Shown piece by piece: positions 9,092 through 18,957 of a stretch of 33,162 nt of DNA. Within the stretch, counting starts at the first letter, position 1, and each line of letters begins with the position of its first letter. Made by a program: the position numbers and the translations under genes. The notes under the pieces are model-generated. The model ran no database searches. It had not been told where the DNA came from and saw nothing but the letters and a program-made list of their open reading frames with translations. The stretch lies in contig JAKABJ010000007.1 of assembly GCA_021801905.1 (NCBI GenBank), forward strand, positions 1 through 33,162, read 5' to 3'. Source of the stretch: Microcaldota archaeon (lineage in GTDB: Archaea; Micrarchaeota; Micrarchaeia; Micrarchaeales; Micrarchaeaceae).

Positions 9092-11500
9092 ATGGAGGAA
9101 AAAAACGTACAGGAATCACTCATTGAAAAGGAGATACAGTCAAGCTATTTGGATTACGCAATGAGCGTAATAATAGGCAGAGCCCTGCCTGATGCAAGGG
9201 ATGGGCTTAAGCCCGCACAGAGAAGGATATTGTGGGCGATGTATGGATTAAGCAATTTCCACGACCAGCCTACAAAGAAAAGCGCAAGGATAATCGGAGA
9301 ATGCATAGGAAAATTCCACCCACATGGAGATATAGCCGCATATGAGACCCTTGTTAGGATGGCTCAGGAGTTCTCAATGAATCATACTCTGGTCCAAGGC
9401 CAGGGAAATATGGGAAGCATTGACGGAGATCCTGCAGCAGCGCAAAGATACACCGAGGTGAGGCTGAATAAACTTGCAGAAGAGATGCTGGTAGACATAG
9501 ACAAGGAATCCGTTCCATTGGTATCAAATTTTGACAATACTGAAAAAGAGCCGGCGGTCCTTCCGGCCAAAGTGCCGAACCTGCTCATAAACGGGGCATC
9601 TGGCATAGCCGTTGGAGTTACCACAAACATAATGCAGCATAATCTGGCAGAGGTTTGCAATGCGATAATAGCATACCTAGACAACCCTGAGATAAAACCT
9701 GAAGAGATACTTGAGCATATAAAGGGGCCTGATTTTGCCACAGGGGGAATAGTTTTCTATAATAAATCTCTAAAGGACTCATACATTATCGGACGTGGTT
9801 CATGCACAATCAGGGGCAAGACGGTTATTGAGTCAAACAATGGAAGAGAGGTAATAATAGTAACAGAGATACCTTATGCGGTCAACAAAGCCCAACTTGT
9901 TCAGAAGATTGCAGAGCTTGTCAAGAACAAGCAGATACAAGGAATAAGCGACCTTAGGGATGAAAGCGGAAAGGATGGCATACGCATATACATAGAGCTT
10001 AAGAAGGGAATAAACAGCGAAACAGTGCTAAACACGCTATACAAGCATACCCAAATGCAGGTATCCATACCTGTCGTAAATAATGCGGTAATTGAGAGCA
10101 GCCTTATCACATTTAACATAAAGCAGATGATAAAGGCATTTGTTGATCATAGGATAAATGTAATAAAAAATAGAACAAGATACGAACTTAACATTGCATC
10201 CGAGCGTTTGCACATAGTTGAAGGCCTTCTGGTAGCGATAAATGAAATAAGCGGAGTTATAAGCACGATAAAAGATAGTGCCGATACAAAAGAGGCAAGG
10301 GCAAGGCTAATAGAATCCTACAAAATCTCAGAAAAGCAGGCCAATGCAATCCTGGACATGAAGCTCAGCAAACTTACCGCATTGGAAAACGGGGCGCTCA
10401 ACTCTGAAAAGCAGTCATTGCATGATAATATAAGGATGCTTAAAGAGATCCTCGAAAACGACGGCGCTGTCATAAAAATAATAAAAGAGGAAACTGGGGA
10501 TATAAAAGAGAAATATGGGAGGCCTAGACGCACAGTGATAGAGGTGTCAGAGGGCGTAGATGAAATAGAAGACGAAGATTTGATTGTTGACGAAGAGGTT
10601 ACCATAATATTGACCAAAGGAGGCTATATGAAGAGAATGAACCCTTCGGTCTACAGGGAACAGTCACGCGGAGGGAAGGGAATACGTGCAATAGAGCTGC
10701 ACGAAGGCGACTTTGTTAAGCAGATACTTACATGCAGGTCAAAGGATTACCTTTTAATAATCACTAATAAGGGAAGGGCTTACTGGCTTAAGACATATGC
10801 AGTGCCAGAAGAAAGCAGGTATAGCCTTGGCAAAGCCTCAATAAATCTGATAAAGCTCACTGATGGAGAAAAAATAGAGAAGATTGTCAATACCAGGATC
10901 TTTGATAAGAATTTCATTACCATCATAACCAAAAAAGGCAGAATAAAGAGGGTAAATGCAGAAAGATTCTCCAAGCCAAGATCTAGCGGAGTAATGGCAA
11001 TGCCGGTAGGGGCAGATGACTTCGTATCGGATGCATGCATCTCTGATGGCGGACAGAATATATTCATTGCAACAGAGGACGGTAAAGCCCTGCGTTTTAA
11101 TGAGTCAGACATAAGGCCAATGGGAAGGAATGCGCATGGAGTAAGGGGGGTAAGGCTCAGGCTCAACGACCATGTAGTAAACATGCTTCAGGCAAAAGGT
11201 GAAGACATGGTAGCAACAATATCAGAGAAAGGATATGGAAAAATCACAAAACTTGAAGAATACAGGTTGCAGAAGAGAGGTGGGAAAGGGGTAATAAACC
11301 TGAAAGTAAATGAGAAAACGGGTAAAGTGGTAAAATCATTAAAAGTAAGCCAAGATAACTCAATAATACTGATTAATTCGAAGGGGATTTCCATACAGTT
11401 CCCGATATCTGAGATAAGGATAACAGGCAGAAGCGCTTCTGGAGTCAGGCTTATGAAAGTAACCAATGATGCTAGAGTTGTGGATGCACAGGTAATATGA
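9092..11500 (+). CDS. gyrA: DNA gyrase subunit A
   Basis: YAMSVIIGRALPDARDGLKPAQRRILWAM, AAAQRYTEVRL catalytic Tyr region; CTD with QSRGGKG (GyrA-box position) and QKRGGKG. Confidence 0.96.
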   Translation: MEEKNVQESLIEKEIQSSYLDYAMSVIIGRALPDARDGLKPAQRRILWAMYGLSNFHDQPTKKSARIIGECIGKFHPHGDIAAYETLVRMAQEFSMNHTLVQGQGNMGSIDGDPAAAQRYTEVRLNKLAEEMLVDIDKESVPLVSNFDNTEKEPAVLPAKVPNLLINGASGIAVGVTTNIMQHNLAEVCNAIIAYLDNPEIKPEEILEHIKGPDFATGGIVFYNKSLKDSYIIGRGSCTIRGKTVIESNNGREVIIVTEIPYAVNKAQLVQKIAELVKNKQIQGISDLRDESGKDGIRIYIELKKGINSETVLNTLYKHTQMQVSIPVVNNAVIESSLITFNIKQMIKAFVDHRINVIKNRTRYELNIASERLHIVEGLLVAINEISGVISTIKDSADTKEARARLIESYKISEKQANAILDMKLSKLTALENGALNSEKQSLHDNIRMLKEILENDGAVIKIIKEETGDIKEKYGRPRRTVIEVSEGVDEIEDEDLIVDEEVTIILTKGGYMKRMNPSVYREQSRGGKGIRAIELHEGDFVKQILTCRSKDYLLIITNKGRAYWLKTYAVPEESRYSLGKASINLIKLTDGEKIEKIVNTRIFDKNFITIITKKGRIKRVNAERFSKPRSSGVMAMPVGADDFVSDACISDGGQNIFIATEDGKALRFNESDIRPMGRNAHGVRGVRLRLNDHVVNMLQAKGEDMVATISEKGYGKITKLEEYRLQKRGGKGVINLKVNEKTGKVVKSLKVSQDNSIILINSKGISIQFPISEIRITGRSASGVRLMKVTNDARVVDAQVI

Positions 11501-11523
11501 GGTTGCTATTAATTGATGGTTGA

Positions 11524-12048
11524 ATGATATCAATTCTGGTGTTAGGGAGATCTTCATATGATTCCTGCATCGATATATGCAAGATATCGCGCGCATTTGG
11601 AGCTTCCAACATAACATTTTTTCCTTTTAAAGGAGCAGGAATGGAAGCAAAATTAAAAAACGCAGTAAGGCATATCAGTAAGAAGTGGGGCGGGGGTTTT
11701 TCGGTGTACTTCTGCAATAATTGGGAAAAATTCATAAAAGAAAAAAGAAATTATCTGAAGATTTATCTAACAAGATACGGCATACCGATAACAAAAATGA
11801 GGTACAGGATAAGCACTTACAAAAACATACTGCTTATTGTAAGTTTTTCCGAGTCGATCAAGAAAGCGTACGATGCAGCAGACTTCAACATAAGCATCTC
11901 TTCACAGCCGCACACATGCGGTTCTTCTATAGCAATTTTCCTGCATGATTTTTACCAAGGGCGGGAGCTTGCAATGAGATTTGAGAATCCGAAATACAAA
12001 ATTGTACCGTCGCAACATGGGATTTTGGTTAAGTCAAATAAAAAATAA
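11524..12048 (+). CDS. Probable archaeal tRNA (cytidine(56)-2'-O)-methyltransferase, aTrm56-like SPOUT family
   Basis: 174 aa; ISRAFGASNITFF near the N-terminus and NISISSQPHTCGSSIAIFLHDFYQGREL near the C-terminus match my recollection of the Trm56 family. Confidence 0.7.
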   Translation: MISILVLGRSSYDSCIDICKISRAFGASNITFFPFKGAGMEAKLKNAVRHISKKWGGGFSVYFCNNWEKFIKEKRNYLKIYLTRYGIPITKMRYRISTYKNILLIVSFSESIKKAYDAADFNISISSQPHTCGSSIAIFLHDFYQGRELAMRFENPKYKIVPSQHGILVKSNKK

Positions 12049-14826
12049 TTAAACGCGCCAATATTTCTTTGTCCTTATAAAGCGCTTCTGCGCCTCTATC
12101 AAGTCGCGATAGAATAGCGAGTCATCAACACGCTGCATAAGGAGTATTCTGGCAGCTCCTGAGGCTCCGATTCCGTATGTATTCAATGCCGCTATGGCTT
12201 TGCCTCCATGGGAGCTGATAAGTCCTGCATCCACCATGGCATCACCGAACGACTTTTTTTCAGCATTTGTAAGTTTTTTTCCTGCAATCTTCTTTTTTAC
12301 TGCATTTAACCGGTCTTCAGAATACCTGCAGACCATCACGCTATTGCATGATGGACAGTTAATGCTCTTGATTCCCCAGAAATCCTTGACGCTCCTGGTG
12401 AAATGAAAGCCGCAATAAGTGCAGAGTAGCTCGGTTTTCTTGTTCATTATGAAGCTCGAGAATGAGTCCAAGATTGCCTTGCTGGGTGCTATGGGCATAA
12501 CCAGCTCCATTGTATAATATGCAGAATTAAGAACTTCCTGGGCAATAGGAGATATGTCGGGCATGTTGACTTCGACCATCTTCATCCTTCCCTCCTCTAT
12601 CCCTTGGATGAATTTTTTAAGCACAGGAACATCAAGCAAGCTCATCAGATACCTCATTGTTTCTCTATAAACAGGAGTATCTGAAAGAACGCGCATTATT
12701 CTTTTACTCATCGATTTTGATACAGTTGCCTTCCTGTCTATCACTCCGAAAAACTTGGCAATGTATATAAAATTATAACGGAATATGTCACTATCTTTTA
12801 TTGCATCTTCGATCATGGAGTCGATTCTGCTGCTGGGTATCCTGCTTATAAGGTAATCTAGCTTCATATCTGACGCTCCTTCAAACATTATCATGTAAGG
12901 CGAGGAACGGACAGTAACGCCTTTTCCGGTAAATGAAAGTATCAGTTTAGACAGTATCTTCGAAAGGCCCTCGTTCGCCATTGTGCCCAATCCTGAATGC
13001 AATATCACCTTATCATCCAGCCTCTCTACAACTAAACTATCAGGGATATCATGCCAGGCATTTTTTTGTTTGGTGCAAAATTCGATCACTGGGCTTAATG
13101 TAGCTTCATTCAGCTTTTCTGATGGAATTTGGGAGGGATTTCTGATATAATTCAAAGTCGTGTCTGCCACAGTCCATGATACAGGTATATCTTCGCCTAC
13201 CCAGTCAGGAATTGCGCCATCAAGGTTTTCTGAAGGCTCTACGCTTATAGACCCGTCATCCATACTTACTATCTTCCAAGGTAACCCTTTAGCTATGAAA
13301 ACCGTTCCTTCCTCCAGGTTTGCAGCTACAAATCTCTCATCCAGGTAAGAGATCATCCTATTATCAGAAATGTTTTTAACAGAAATTTTTTTGCTATCAG
13401 GTATGAAGCTAAGGTGGGAGTAATAGTACATCCTTGTGCTTCCTGATGCCAAAACTTTGGCTTCATTAACAGCTATGAGATGCTGCTTTTTCATAAAAAG
13501 CAGCAGTGACTCAAATTCCTCATTTTTCAAATCCCTATAACAGTATGACCTTCTGATTATATTTTTAATATAATCTATGTCTACCTCACGTTTATCCAGA
13601 GCAATTCCGCATATTTGATTGCAAAGAACATCAAGAGCCCCGTTTATGGTAGTAAACTCTTCCAATTTGCCATCTTCCATGCATTTTATAGTGGAAAGCG
13701 CTTCGAGCGCATCTATACAACTTGATGATATTACAAGCCCCCTGGATATCCTTTTTTCGGAGTGCCCGCTCCTCCCGACTCTCTGGGCAATCCTTACCGC
13801 CTGCCTTGGAGATCCGTATTGAATAACGTGGTCTATGTCACCGATATCTATTCCCAATTCCAATGAACTGGTAGATATTAGAGATTTTATTTTACCATTT
13901 TTGAAAAGGTCCTCAACTTCTATACGGTCTTTCTTGTCAAGCGAGCCGTGATGTACCCCTATGCCACCAAAGCCCTCCGTCCTGTTTATGGCGATCAGCC
14001 TGCTGCCCAGTGCTTCTACCACTTGACGAGTGTTTCCGAATATAAGGGTAGATTTGGAATCTTTTATCGTTTTTATTATCTCTTCAAGCCTGGCAGTTGA
14101 AGGGTCGTCAAGGGCAAAGTCAGAGATCATCTCGTTTGGTATCAGGCCAGAAGGTGTTTTTGGCATATGGACTTTCATCTCTGTCCTTTTTTTAGTCTCT
14201 AATGCAGCTATATGGAATTTTCTTTCTCCGCATAAAAACCTTCCAATCTCTTCGGGCTTTGACACTGTTGCACTTATTCCTATTCTGGTAAACCCATTGG
14301 ATAATTCTTCCAGCCTTTCAAGCCCTACCGAGAGCTGCGCACCCCTCTTATTGAAATAAAGTTCATGTATTTCATCCACAATTACAAAAGAGACGTTCTT
14401 CAAATGGTTTGAAAATGCCTTGCTTGGAAGTATGCTCTGGAGCGTTTCGGGAGTTGTAATCAGCAGGACCGGAGCAATTTTTTCCTGCTGCCGTCTCTCG
14501 GATTGCGTTGTATCTCCGTGTCTAACCGATACGCTCACGCCTGCTTTGGCGCATAGCCACGAAAGTCTTTTCATCAGGTCTCTGTTCAACGCCCTTAAAG
14601 GGGTTATGTATATAATCCGTATTCCGTGCAGGTCGCTTCTTTCATCGTGAAGTTTCTTTATTGCGGGCAGCAATGCCGCTTCGGTCTTGCCAGATCCCGT
14701 AGGCGCAACTATTATGCAGTTCTCTCCTTTTTCTATTATGGGCTGTGCAATATTCTGGACTGATGTAAAATTTCCGTATCGTTCGAGAAAATCCGAATAT
14801 ATGTCTGTTATTGAATAACCCCTTGA
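12049..14826 (-). CDS. lhr: Large helicase-related protein (Lhr-type superfamily 2 helicase); start codon uncertain
   Basis: Walker A APTGSGKTEAALLP (upstream of the track start at 14673), DEIHELY, SATVSKPEEIG, STSSLELGIDIGDIDHVIQYGSPRQAVRIAQRVGRSGH. End coordinate is the first sense codon after the in-frame TAA at 14827-14829; candidate start discussed in findings. Confidence 0.9.
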   Translation of the reverse strand, partial: SRGYSITDIYSDFLERYGNFTSVQNIAQPIIEKGENCIIVAPTGSGKTEAALLPAIKKLHDERSDLHGIRIIYITPLRALNRDLMKRLSWLCAKAGVSVSVRHGDTTQSERRQQEKIAPVLLITTPETLQSILPSKAFSNHLKNVSFVIVDEIHELYFNKRGAQLSVGLERLEELSNGFTRIGISATVSKPEEIGRFLCGERKFHIAALETKKRTEMKVHMPKTPSGLIPNEMISDFALDDPSTARLEEIIKTIKDSKSTLIFGNTRQVVEALGSRLIAINRTEGFGGIGVHHGSLDKKDRIEVEDLFKNGKIKSLISTSSLELGIDIGDIDHVIQYGSPRQAVRIAQRVGRSGHSEKRISRGLVISSSCIDALEALSTIKCMEDGKLEEFTTINGALDVLCNQICGIALDKREVDIDYIKNIIRRSYCYRDLKNEEFESLLLFMKKQHLIAVNEAKVLASGSTRMYYYSHLSFIPDSKKISVKNISDNRMISYLDERFVAANLEEGTVFIAKGLPWKIVSMDDGSISVEPSENLDGAIPDWVGEDIPVSWTVADTTLNYIRNPSQIPSEKLNEATLSPVIEFCTKQKNAWHDIPDSLVVERLDDKVILHSGLGTMANEGLSKILSKLILSFTGKGVTVRSSPYMIMFEGASDMKLDYLISRIPSSRIDSMIEDAIKDSDIFRYNFIYIAKFFGVIDRKATVSKSMSKRIMRVLSDTPVYRETMRYLMSLLDVPVLKKFIQGIEEGRMKMVEVNMPDISPIAQEVLNSAYYTMELVMPIAPSKAILDSFSSFIMNKKTELLCTYCGFHFTRSVKDFWGIKSINCPSCNSVMVCRYSEDRLNAVKKKIAGKKLTNAEKKSFGDAMVDAGLISSHGGKAIAALNTYGIGASGAARILLMQRVDDSLFYRDLIEAQKRFIRTKKYWRV

Positions 14827-16815
14827 TTAAATTTCTCTTTTCATCGCCTTTCTGTGCAGGAGCATACCGATAATCATTGCTGCTATTATCCCGATTATTA
14901 ATGCAAGCATATCAATCGTTATAAATATTACAGTAACTCTGTCCTTTCCCACTGATGAAAATGCTTCTGTTATAAAATGATATTTCATATAGCCTGAAAC
15001 TTTTCCAAAAGTTACATTTCTAAGCTCAACAGTTCCATTCCTGCCCAGATAGATGTACGAGCTAGACCCGTTACTAAAAACTACATATGCGCTGGCGTTC
15101 AAAGGCGCATTAAGCATGCTTATTGCGCTGATATTCAAATTATATACAGGAAGCTTCAGATAAAATGATTTGGGTGCTGAGAGATTTAGGCTGTAATTCA
15201 GGTTCATTTTTGTGCCCTTATACTCTGCAGATATTACATTGTATTTATTCCCGGAGAAGAGCATGAATTTTGTACCTGCCTCGCCGTTGTTCAGATAAAA
15301 GGTCACATTACGCAGATATTGTCCTTCCTCATTCTCAGAATAGAGCGATGCAGTGTATTTTTTCTTGAATATGGCTGTTAAGTATGTTGGATTGTTTATT
15401 ACAACAGTGGCATTACTTTGATTATACAATCCGCTCCAAGAATAGAAAGCAATTGAGCTGGAATTTGTATTATTAAAATAGGTTTGCGAAAGGCTTATGC
15501 TCGCATTTGACCCTGAATCATACCACCCTTCACCTATGCTATTTCCATACGTGGTGCTTAGCCCGAGGAAATATTGCCTTTCCCATTCAGCTGAAATGTC
15601 CTCGGGTTTACTTACGGTAACAGAGATTGATCTTAAAGGAGAGCCTGTGCTCCATTTTGAGAAGACTTCCCTGGTGCCGTTAGATACGTTAATGAGGGAT
15701 TTGTTTATAGACACTACAGCAAGGTTTCCAGGATTATACCATCCACTCCCGCTCACGTTTCCGTAACTGGACGTTGCATTCAAGTAATATTGGATTTTCC
15801 ACAAGGCTGTTTCTGTTGTGTTTCCAGAGATGTAGACGCTGCTGCTATTGGAAGGGCCGGTATAGGCACCAGGGCCTGTGCCATCCCAACCTGCAAAGTA
15901 TGCACGGATTCCGTTCCCTATGGCAACAGTTTTTGGTACTGAGAAATGCGCTTCTGAGAAGCTGGAATAGTATCCAGAACCTGTGCTGTTTCCATATTGG
16001 GATGAGACATTTAATCTGTATATGTTATTCCATAGCAAATAACCGTCTGTGACTATTGGAAGCCCAGATCCTACGGAAAAGAAGTTTGCCTGATTATTCA
16101 CTTCCTTAACTCCATAAGGGTTGCTTAAGGAGATGTTGCTCCCCTTTCCGTATCCAATGTAAGCGTAACCTTTTCCAAGCAGATGCAATGCCCCGTTTTT
16201 GTAGTATGAAATATTTTTGAACATTACCGGATACATGTTATTTTGATTTGTGTTTGTATTTGCAAGCTCTGCGTATGCTGCAGGCGAATTCTCGCCTGAA
16301 TTTTCTGTGCCAATATTCACAGTTCCGACAATTTGGTTGTTGAAATAGAAATTCCAAGAGCTCCCATTAAGCATGAAAGAATAATTGTTGAAGGTTCCAT
16401 TAATTCCAACAGAATTATTTGGCCCAATACCTCCGTAGAAGTTTTCCCCGGTATAATTCGCAGGGAAATACTCCCAGAACCAAGTAGGATATCCTGCAGT
16501 TATATATGTAGAGCCATTGCACCCTGATGGACTGCAGTCTTGAGGGTAATAACCAGAGGTATTGGTTATTTCATAGCCAATCTGTATGAATGCGTTATTG
16601 TTTAAAGTCTCTCCAATCCAGAAGCCGTAAGATCCGTTATTTACATACTGAGGATAAATTGTTTCTATGTATCCTCCAGCTCCTGAATTATACTGAGAGG
16701 ATGCGCCTCCGTAGGCCCCAGATTGAAACCAATACTGGGCAGATGCATAAGGAACCATGACTAAACATAGAAGCAGCGCGAGTGTTAGCATCAGTGCCGG
16801 CTTATACTCTCTCAT
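14827..16815 (-). CDS. Secreted, C-terminally membrane-anchored surface protein with internal repeats
   Basis: 662 aa; signal peptide (ALMLTLALLLCLVMVPYASAQ), many N-glycosylation sequons, three approx. 73-aa repeats (YGNxxGxGWY...W), C-terminal TM followed by HRKAMKREI. Confidence 0.85.
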   Translation of the reverse strand: MREYKPALMLTLALLLCLVMVPYASAQYWFQSGAYGGASSQYNSGAGGYIETIYPQYVNNGSYGFWIGETLNNNAFIQIGYEITNTSGYYPQDCSPSGCNGSTYITAGYPTWFWEYFPANYTGENFYGGIGPNNSVGINGTFNNYSFMLNGSSWNFYFNNQIVGTVNIGTENSGENSPAAYAELANTNTNQNNMYPVMFKNISYYKNGALHLLGKGYAYIGYGKGSNISLSNPYGVKEVNNQANFFSVGSGLPIVTDGYLLWNNIYRLNVSSQYGNSTGSGYYSSFSEAHFSVPKTVAIGNGIRAYFAGWDGTGPGAYTGPSNSSSVYISGNTTETALWKIQYYLNATSSYGNVSGSGWYNPGNLAVVSINKSLINVSNGTREVFSKWSTGSPLRSISVTVSKPEDISAEWERQYFLGLSTTYGNSIGEGWYDSGSNASISLSQTYFNNTNSSSIAFYSWSGLYNQSNATVVINNPTYLTAIFKKKYTASLYSENEEGQYLRNVTFYLNNGEAGTKFMLFSGNKYNVISAEYKGTKMNLNYSLNLSAPKSFYLKLPVYNLNISAISMLNAPLNASAYVVFSNGSSSYIYLGRNGTVELRNVTFGKVSGYMKYHFITEAFSSVGKDRVTVIFITIDMLALIIGIIAAMIIGMLLHRKAMKREI
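15360..16026 (-). repeat. Three tandem approx. 73-aa protein repeats within the surface protein
   Basis: RLNVSSQYGNSTGSGYYSS..., YLNATSSYGNVSGSGWYNPG..., FLGLSTTYGNSIGEGWYDSG..., each ending near a W/F preceding the next repeat; boundaries approximate. Confidence 0.75.
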
Positions 16816-17593
16816 AATCTATACCCAATAGATTCAACTCTCCTATTATTTTATTCCTATCTAAAGACCTAAGCCCTTTCCATTCTATAACCGCTTTGTC
16901 TATATTTATGGAGCTGCTCTCAACTCCCTGTTTTACCATATCTATTTCAGATGCATAGTACTTTGGCATTATATGGGAGAAAGCGTAGCCTTTAGACAGG
17001 GCAAGTTTTGTAAATTTTTCAGGATAATGAAGGCTGCCTATTCCAAAAACGCATGTGTCATAATTTCTTTCGGAGTTCAGCATCTCTGCTATTGATTTTG
17101 CAACAATTCGAGCATACCCTTTGTCAGATAGGGCTTGCTCTGTCCCGCCTACCTCTATGAAAAAAGAAGGTGTTTTCAATAATGGGCCATGGTGGGTTGC
17201 TTCGTATAGTACAGGAAGATCTGTTGTATTGCTTTTTGCAAGGTGCTTCAATCCGCTTAGCATCCAATCTGGTGATGCTGTAGAAAGTTTTTTGGGCAAT
17301 CCTCCAAGCATAACATTATCTGACCAATTTCCTTCGGGATGGACCGTAAACGATGGCACCCCTTTGGCGCTCTTATGGCTGCATGGAAAAATTATCAGGT
17401 CTGTCTTTATGCAGGAGTCAAGAAAACCAGCATCCAGCATGCTTCCTTGCAATGTGAGCATGTCAGCCTTATCGGATTTGAAATGTAGCATTCCTTCTAT
17501 AGGTTCTGCCTCTTCGAATTCAATCTCGTTTTTTATTGCAGCTGCTATATTATTTGATGTGATGTTGCTCTCGGAATAAACTATGAATGGCAT
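16802..17593 (-). CDS. dtdA: D-aminoacyl-tRNA deacylase, archaeal DTD2/DtdA type
   Basis: 263 aa; FTVHPEGNWSDNVMLGGLPKKL, YEATHHGPLLKTPSFFIEVGGTEQAL, GIGSLHYPEKFTKLAL, HIMPKYYAS. Confidence 0.88.
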   Translation of the reverse strand: MPFIVYSESNITSNNIAAAIKNEIEFEEAEPIEGMLHFKSDKADMLTLQGSMLDAGFLDSCIKTDLIIFPCSHKSAKGVPSFTVHPEGNWSDNVMLGGLPKKLSTASPDWMLSGLKHLAKSNTTDLPVLYEATHHGPLLKTPSFFIEVGGTEQALSDKGYARIVAKSIAEMLNSERNYDTCVFGIGSLHYPEKFTKLALSKGYAFSHIMPKYYASEIDMVKQGVESSSINIDKAVIEWKGLRSLDRNKIIGELNLLGIDYERV

Positions 17594-17665
17594 ATTGACA
17601 TACTTTTATTTCAAAACAAATAAAAACATCTTATAAATATACTATTAGGATGAAAAGGTATTACA

Positions 17666-18031
17666 ATGCCGTATAATTATATCGCCTTATTTGTATTCTC
17701 CTTGATTTCGATATTTGTGCCTTTCTCAATGCTTTTAGGGGCAAAGCTGCTAAGGCATAACTCACAATCAAATTCTGTAAAGGACTCTCCTTATGAGAGC
17801 GCAGAGGCGACCTTGGGAAAAAACAGAGACATAATGAACGAGTATATGCCATTTTTTATGCTATTCCTTCCAATAGAGATAGTGGCTGTCATTATTCTCC
17901 TCTGGTCATCTGTTTCAAGAAACGTGCCAGAATCAAGCAGCCTTATGGTGATAGGAATGGCTGCGGTATCCCTAATGTTTGCGCTGTTCGGATATATTAT
18001 GATAAGTGGTTTGGATGGAAGAAGAAAATGA
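17666..18031 (+). CDS. nuoA: NADH-quinone oxidoreductase subunit A
   Basis: 121 aa, 3 TM; PYESAEA and FLPIEIVAVIIL motifs of NuoA. Confidence 0.88.
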   Translation: MPYNYIALFVFSLISIFVPFSMLLGAKLLRHNSQSNSVKDSPYESAEATLGKNRDIMNEYMPFFMLFLPIEIVAVIILLWSSVSRNVPESSSLMVIGMAAVSLMFALFGYIMISGLDGRRK

Positions 18032-18650
18032 ACCTCCCTACACTAAAGAGCAGTTTATGAATGCTGAGCAGGAAATGACCCTACTTACTCAGGAGTCTCT
18101 AAAGCAATACAGGAGAGAGTATGTGCCCGCAATGTTCGCAAAAATGAGCGATATTACAAAATTAACTCTAAAGCACTTTGTAAAATGGGGGCGCTCAAAT
18201 TCATTGTGGCCGCTTCAGTTCGGCCTGGCTTGCTGCGCAATGGAGCTTATGGACTTCGGGGCAGCCCGCATTGATGCAGAGCGAAAAGGCTATCTTCTTT
18301 TCCGCGGCACTCCCAGGCAATGCGATGTCATGATAGTTGCAGGATGGGTAACCAAATCGATAGTGCCGAAAGTAAAGCGGCTGTACGAGCAGATGTCAAA
18401 GCCGAATTACGTAATTGCTTATGGAGAATGCGCCACCTCTGGAGGACCATGGTGGGAAAGCTACAATATAATACAGGGAATAGACCAAGTAATACCTGTA
18501 GACATATATGTTGCTGGATGCCCACCAAAACCAGAAAATCTTTTTGGCGCTCTTATGAAAATTCAAGATAATATACGTGATAAAATTGATAGAAACGCAA
18601 CCAGAAGCCTTAGTGAAAACCTGCAGAGCTATGAAGGAGAGCGGGTTTGA
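18015..18650 (+). CDS. nuoB: NADH-quinone oxidoreductase subunit B
   Basis: LWPLQFGLACCAMELMD, RGTPRQCDVMIVAG, GECATSGGPWW, VPVDIYVAGCPPKPE. Confidence 0.95.
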   Translation: MEEENEPPYTKEQFMNAEQEMTLLTQESLKQYRREYVPAMFAKMSDITKLTLKHFVKWGRSNSLWPLQFGLACCAMELMDFGAARIDAERKGYLLFRGTPRQCDVMIVAGWVTKSIVPKVKRLYEQMSKPNYVIAYGECATSGGPWWESYNIIQGIDQVIPVDIYVAGCPPKPENLFGALMKIQDNIRDKIDRNATRSLSENLQSYEGERV

Positions 18651-18957
18651 CTATCTTAGCAAGATAACTGCAATAGATTACAATGACCATGTAGATGTCA
18701 TATACTTGCTCTACAGCATTGGGACAAAGAAAGAGGAGATTATCAAAGTAACGCTAAAGCCCGAAAAACTGGAAGTAGAGACGATAATGGGGCTGTTCAG
18801 GGCAGCAGACTGGTATGAACGCGAACTTTCTGAAATGTTCGGCATAACAATAAGAGGAAGAAAAATGAAAAGGCTTCTTTTAGAGCTTTGGAACGGGGCG
18901 GAATATCCGCTTAGGAAAAATTTTATATGGGGTAAAGATTACAAAAGGTTGCAATAA
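18577..18957 (+). CDS. nuoC: NADH-quinone oxidoreductase subunit C
   Basis: 126 aa; FDYLSKITAIDYNDH..., WYERELSEMFGI, LRKNF; overlaps nuoB; alternative internal ATG at about 18629. Confidence 0.88.
   Translation: MIKLIETQPEALVKTCRAMKESGFDYLSKITAIDYNDHVDVIYLLYSIGTKKEEIIKVTLKPEKLEVETIMGLFRAADWYERELSEMFGITIRGRKMKRLLLELWNGAEYPLRKNFIWGKDYKRLQ

Noticed and set aside
8033-11466. Numerous minus-strand ORFs opposite gyrB/gyrA
   Set aside because: Antisense to two complete, motif-rich gyrase genes; no independent support.
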